From contig JAFYVO010000310.1 in the NCBI GenBank assembly GCA_017549085.1, positions 1 through 8,390 of the forward strand: a stretch of DNA of 8,390 nucleotides, written 5' to 3'. Positions 5,344 through 8,390 of this stretch are shown piece after piece. A model generated the notes under the pieces. It was not told where the DNA came from. It made no database searches and saw only the letters and a list, made by a program, of their open reading frames with translations. The stretch is from Thermoguttaceae bacterium. Lineage in GTDB: Bacteria; Planctomycetota; Planctomycetia; Pirellulales; Thermoguttaceae. Position 1 is the first letter of the stretch. Each line of letters opens with the position of its first letter. Made by a program: the position numbers and the translations under genes.

Positions 5344-6357
5344 TTACAACGGCAACTTACCCAATTCGCGCAAAAAATCCATTTTTTCACGGTAATCTTC
5401 TTGACTTCCGTTCCACCGCTTCGTCTTGCCGTCGGACGGCAAAGTAGCAAATTCTGCCTCCGCGAAGGACAAAAAACGTTGCCAGCATTCGTCCCAAAGC
5501 GCGTCGTATTTTCTAAACGCTTCGTCCCATGTTCTTTCTAAAACGGTAAAATGTAATTCCGGACACACGATTCGCGCACAGGAATCTCGAAACGCGTAAA
5601 GACGCTTCCAATCGGAGTCAAGATAGATAGATTCTCTTTCGTTGCCTACATAATAAGCTCGCAAGCGTCTTCCGTCTCTTTTTGATCGCTTAGCGATTTC
5701 GCCGGTTTCAACTTTGCGCTTAAAGTTTTCCATTGTCGCAACATAGTCTTGGAGTCGCGGCGTAACCTGCATCAGATAAAAAAACGCCGCGTCAGTCTCG
5801 CCGGTCGAATAAAAAATCCGCGCGTTTAACCAAGTCAAATTATGGGAATAGGAACCATAAGCCGCGGCGCAAAGCTCTTGCGCTTGGTTCCAATCGCCTT
5901 TTAACTCGTGCGCGACCGCTAGAAACTGCAAGTAATATTGCCAGTTCGGGGCGCCGGGCGCCGATTTAGCGCCGTTATTTTCTTCCCAAGGTTTCGGCGA
6001 TTCGGCGACGCCTTTTCGTGCTGCACTGATCGCAATATCGTAACAACCACGCCGCAACGCCTCGGCCGCCGCTGCAGCCAACGCTAATTTTGAGTCGGGC
6101 GACATTAATTGAACCTCTTCCATCACTCGATAATCGAGAAACTCCGCCGCGTTTGTCGACGGGGGAAGAAGCCCGATATCGGCGTGCAACCTAGGTCCGC
6201 CTCCCCAAATAGCTTGCGAATCGCAAGCGTTTAAAGGTTTTTGACGAACCGGCGCCGGTTTATTGGAGGTGACTGGAACGATCGCCCAAGCCGAGGAAAG
6301 GAAAAGCGTCGTCGAACAAACAACAACGAATATTCTAAAAGTAAGCTTTTTACGCAT
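5344..6357 (-). CDS. Exported TPR-like helical protein with CARxVCPEL motif (cassette B)
   Basis: A 337-residue paralogue of the protein at 1497-2405. The ATG at 6357 is chosen because AAGGAG lies nine bases upstream and because it opens a classical signal peptide: MRKK, a hydrophobic core, and a likely cleavage after SSAWA (residue 25). The ATG at 6417 would lie inside the preceding gene. Helical pairs follow: residues 90-113 (LALAAAAAEALRRGCYDIAI), 141-167 (YYLQFLAVAHELKGDWNQAQ) and 178-195 (ARIFYSTGETDAAFFYL), then CARIVCPEL at 260-268. The elements LxxAxELxGDW, ARIxYxTGxxDxAF and CARxVCPEL align with the cassette A protein, yet most other positions differ, so this pair is far more diverged than the flanking repeats. 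It starts 22 bases after the surface protein stop. Likely an extracytoplasmic partner or scaffold; no enzymatic motif seen. Confidence 0.8.
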   Translation of the reverse strand: MRKKLTFRIFVVVCSTTLFLSSAWAIVPVTSNKPAPVRQKPLNACDSQAIWGGGPRLHADIGLLPPSTNAAEFLDYRVMEEVQLMSPDSKLALAAAAAEALRRGCYDIAISAARKGVAESPKPWEENNGAKSAPGAPNWQYYLQFLAVAHELKGDWNQAQELCAAAYGSYSHNLTWLNARIFYSTGETDAAFFYLMQVTPRLQDYVATMENFKRKVETGEIAKRSKRDGRRLRAYYVGNERESIYLDSDWKRLYAFRDSCARIVCPELHFTVLERTWDEAFRKYDALWDECWQRFLSFAEAEFATLPSDGKTKRWNGSQEDYREKMDFLRELGKLPL

Positions 6358-6366
6358 AGTCTTTCG

Positions 6367-6372
6367 CTCCTT
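6367..6372 (-). promoter_or_regulatory. Ribosome binding site deciding the start of the cassette B TPR-like gene
   Basis: AAGGAG on the minus strand, nine bases before the ATG at 6357 and only seven bases past the TGA (6382-6380) of the surface protein, which indicates a shared transcript. Confidence 0.75.
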
Positions 6373-6379
6373 TCTTTGA

Positions 6380-8390
6380 TCAATAATAATACGTCGCCGT
6401 TTCTTGCAAACATCCAAGGTGTTGCAAGTTCAACCCCCACGTTTTCCATGAAGCGCCGTGCCAAGCCGGAAGAATATTACAATATACCGCATAAGCGATA
6501 TATTGGTCGTTATCTTCTACTGGTTTATTGTTATTCGTCGGTTTATAAATAGTGGTGTTTTCAGGCCTTTTAAACACATTCTCATCGATATACCGAATAG
6601 CGTTCGGATTATCGCCCGCTAACAATTTTTTCGAATCGGCGTTGGGATTCATCGCATAACACGAATGAAGCGCCATTGCGGCCAAATTATAATTTAGCGC
6701 GTGATTCATACCTAAATTAGGACTTGTAAAATCCGTAACGTATTGTCCGGAATCGCTTAAAAGCCTCGGTTTGGGCGCCGCTGAATAGTATCTCATATTC
6801 CAACTTGGTCCCCAAGCCGTTTCACTAAATCCAAAACTTGTTATTATTTCGTTCTCCGGCTCCTGACCGTCCCCAGAACCGTTCTCCAACTCCTGTCCGG
6901 CTCCATGACCGACGAAGTAAATTCCGTGTAATTTGCGTTCCGTCGATAAATTTTCCATCGTATTAAAAAAGACGTCTTTGGCAACGTTGGATAAGCTAAT
7001 TACATTAAAACCAAGGTGCGCAAGACCGCTCAGATTATCGTTCCACCCCATTGTTGCTTTTTGATTAGGATCCCAAATCCATACCGCGTACATTGTGTTG
7101 GGAATCCAAAATCGAACAGGCGACGTATTGGTATTGGCGAGTTTATCCTCTAATTTTAATGCGCTAACGGATACGGTGTCGCCGTTAAATAAATCTAACT
7201 CATTTTCTCCGCGTATTGTTAACCACTCTCGGAATTCATTTGCCGACAGACCAATTTCTTCCGCTAATTCACCGATCGTGCAACCGTCGCGAGGAACCGC
7301 CGACGCCAGGGCGCTGCCGTTACGATAGATCCACCACATACTGAGATCAATTTCCAGCGACGCGACGTCGGTATACGCCATACCGCCGCTCTCTAAAATA
7401 AAACGAGTATCGCAAGCGTAAATCGTCAATATATCGTTGAAAATTCTCGGCTCTAATCCATTATTTTGAATTACTGCTTCATAATTATGAGACGCTTGAA
7501 TAGCCATTGCGTTATAACGCAACGACACAACAGCTTCTCCGTTTTCCGCTTTACTTACGGTAAAATATTGACTTTCAGTCGTAAAACACTGATTGATATT
7601 ATCCCAAAAATAATATTCAATATAGGGAGAAGCGCCCGCGTAAATGTTCGTTCTTAGCGAGATTTCGCTATTGGCCATCGCGTCTTTTTTGAAATATGAC
7701 CGATAGACGTCGTTATTATACGTTACCGGCAACGTACCGGCTCTGTCTACGTCGGAGATAAACTCCGGTTTTTCAACGACTAACAAGGTAAAGCTTGCCT
7801 TTTCAATCGTTGCGGTTCCGTTTGTTACGCTTAGGGTAATTGTTAGGGTTTCGTCCCCGCTATCCCATACGCCCGGCGTAGTAAAATCCGGAAGCATTTG
7901 AAGGGTAAACGAACTACCGTTAGCGGTTAGAGTAATTTCGCGCGTCGCGTTTCCGACGTAATCGACGCCCGCGTCCATCCCGGAAAGCGTCGCCGTAACG
8001 ACGACGTCGTTGGGATTCCCTGACTTGGGAGTCAGCGTAAAAGTAATCGTTTGTCCTTCGAGAATCGCCGCGTCGACGCCGAGATTAGGCCCCGGCATAA
8101 CGAGACTTCCGTCGATTCCGCCCGAAACGCCGAAGGAAATGACCGCCGCGTCGCCCGAACCATCTCCTTGGCCGTTTTGCCCGCTGTTTCCGGTTGAGCC
8201 GCTCATAAGGGAGACGTCGCCCGGTTCTTGTTCGATTTCTCCTAAGTCGATCGGTTCGAAGGTTAACGCTTCGGCGACAACGTTTAACGTTTCGCCGTCG
8301 GTTTCCGTTTCCGCGAGCGTCGTTTCGTCGGTTTCGTCCCAAAGAGAACCGAAGTCGGCGAGCGTTTCGTCGGCGAGGGTCGCGTTCGAG
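6380..8390 (-). CDS. Large exported surface protein with caspase-like C-terminal domain, N-terminus beyond the window (cassette B)
   Basis: Reading continues without a stop to the window edge (first whole codon at 8389), so 669 C-terminal residues are visible and the start lies outside. An internal ATG at 8206 is not the start, because the 61 codons before it match the cassette A protein almost exactly (NATLADETLADFG). Order of parts: acidic stretch, short Gly-x-y linker (GSTGNSGQNGQ), beta-rich domain ending VVEKPEFISDVDR, a cadherin-like domain in which SLRTNIY and YFTVSKAENGEAVVSL can be recognised, a LysM-like stretch (DGCTIGELAEEIGLSANEF), then the caspase-like part: IPNTMYAVWIWDP, NLSGLAHLGFNVISL, LHGIYFVGHGAG (His at 6905-6907) and AAMALHSC (Cys at 6659-6661). 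WGPxW and a Tyr-x-Ser/Ala-rich segment between them are shared with the paralogue. Compared with cassette A there is an insertion between His and Cys (82 versus 58 residues), partly a GQELENG/GQEPENE duplication. It is first in its operon. Confidence 0.85.
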   Translation of the reverse strand, partial: SNATLADETLADFGSLWDETDETTLAETETDGETLNVVAEALTFEPIDLGEIEQEPGDVSLMSGSTGNSGQNGQGDGSGDAAVISFGVSGGIDGSLVMPGPNLGVDAAILEGQTITFTLTPKSGNPNDVVVTATLSGMDAGVDYVGNATREITLTANGSSFTLQMLPDFTTPGVWDSGDETLTITLSVTNGTATIEKASFTLLVVEKPEFISDVDRAGTLPVTYNNDVYRSYFKKDAMANSEISLRTNIYAGASPYIEYYFWDNINQCFTTESQYFTVSKAENGEAVVSLRYNAMAIQASHNYEAVIQNNGLEPRIFNDILTIYACDTRFILESGGMAYTDVASLEIDLSMWWIYRNGSALASAVPRDGCTIGELAEEIGLSANEFREWLTIRGENELDLFNGDTVSVSALKLEDKLANTNTSPVRFWIPNTMYAVWIWDPNQKATMGWNDNLSGLAHLGFNVISLSNVAKDVFFNTMENLSTERKLHGIYFVGHGAGQELENGSGDGQEPENEIITSFGFSETAWGPSWNMRYYSAAPKPRLLSDSGQYVTDFTSPNLGMNHALNYNLAAMALHSCYAMNPNADSKKLLAGDNPNAIRYIDENVFKRPENTTIYKPTNNNKPVEDNDQYIAYAVYCNILPAWHGASWKTWGLNLQHLGCLQETATYYY
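8199..8390. repeat. Conserved surface-protein N-terminal repeat, copy in cassette B
   Basis: Partner of 4102-4293, gap-free with about 10 differences in 192 bases, and still matching at the window edge. Confidence 0.9.

Noticed and set aside
6380..8206. Complete surface protein starting at the ATG at 8206
   Set aside because: The frame stays open to the window edge and the preceding 61 codons match the cassette A protein, so this ATG is internal.
8085..8342. Separate small minus-strand gene starting MGRNRRND
   Set aside because: It is an alternative frame of the conserved surface-protein segment and recurs at 3970-4245 only because the DNA is repeated; the composition is Arg-rich and implausible.

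Overview
The window most likely comes from a planctomycete, possibly a gut or rumen lineage of the Pirellulales/Thermoguttaceae kind. The main evidence is the N-terminus of the large surface protein at 2433-4622. It carries the motif MEPLENRALLA near residue 37, a form of the LEPLE(D/N)R-LLA signature common just behind the N-terminus of exported planctomycete proteins. The codon style (many GCG, GTC, TCG, CGA) fits, but the lineage is an inference from these cues only.

Every gene I can support lies on the minus strand, so the window is transcribed from right to left. It holds two tandem copies of one three-gene cassette, each in the order: large exported surface protein, small exported TPR-like protein, family-4-type glycosyltransferase. 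Cassette A spans about 1-4782. Its genes are a 729-aa surface protein (4622-2433), a 302-aa TPR-like protein (2405-1497) and a 409-aa glycosyltransferase (1469-240). Cassette B starts at about 4783 and runs off the right edge. It has a surface protein open at its N-terminus (>8390-6380), a 337-aa TPR-like protein (6357-5344) and a glycosyltransferase remnant of 99 codons (5323-5024). Spacers inside each cassette are only about 20-27 bases, so each looks like one operon.

Between cassettes lies a conserved intergenic block, seen at 1-239 and 4783-5023. It contains a terminator-like hairpin just after the glycosyltransferase stop, a set of mutually exclusive hairpins, an A/T-rich tract, and a -35 box. 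Cassette A's promoter (4769-4797) sits at the downstream edge of the second block. The first block is cut by the left window edge just after the same -35 box, which suggests a further cassette to the left and therefore an array of three or more.

Divergence between the cassettes is strongly mosaic. The intergenic block, the glycosyltransferase ends and the visible N-terminal stretch of the surface protein are about 92-97% identical by hand count. The TPR-like proteins and the C-terminal two thirds of the surface proteins are only recognisably homologous at protein level. The diverged parts are also clearly more A/T-rich.

The C-terminal domain of both surface proteins looks like a caspase-fold (clan CD) cysteine peptidase, with a conserved -GH- after a hydrophobic strand and a conserved Cys after a second one. 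My working model is an array of surface-displayed caspase-like effectors. Each has its own exported TPR-like partner and a glycosyltransferase that may modify the surface protein or its environment. The arrangement allows cassette gain and loss by recombination and diversification of the exposed part. The gene layout and repeats are directly visible; the protease function and the partnership are inference.
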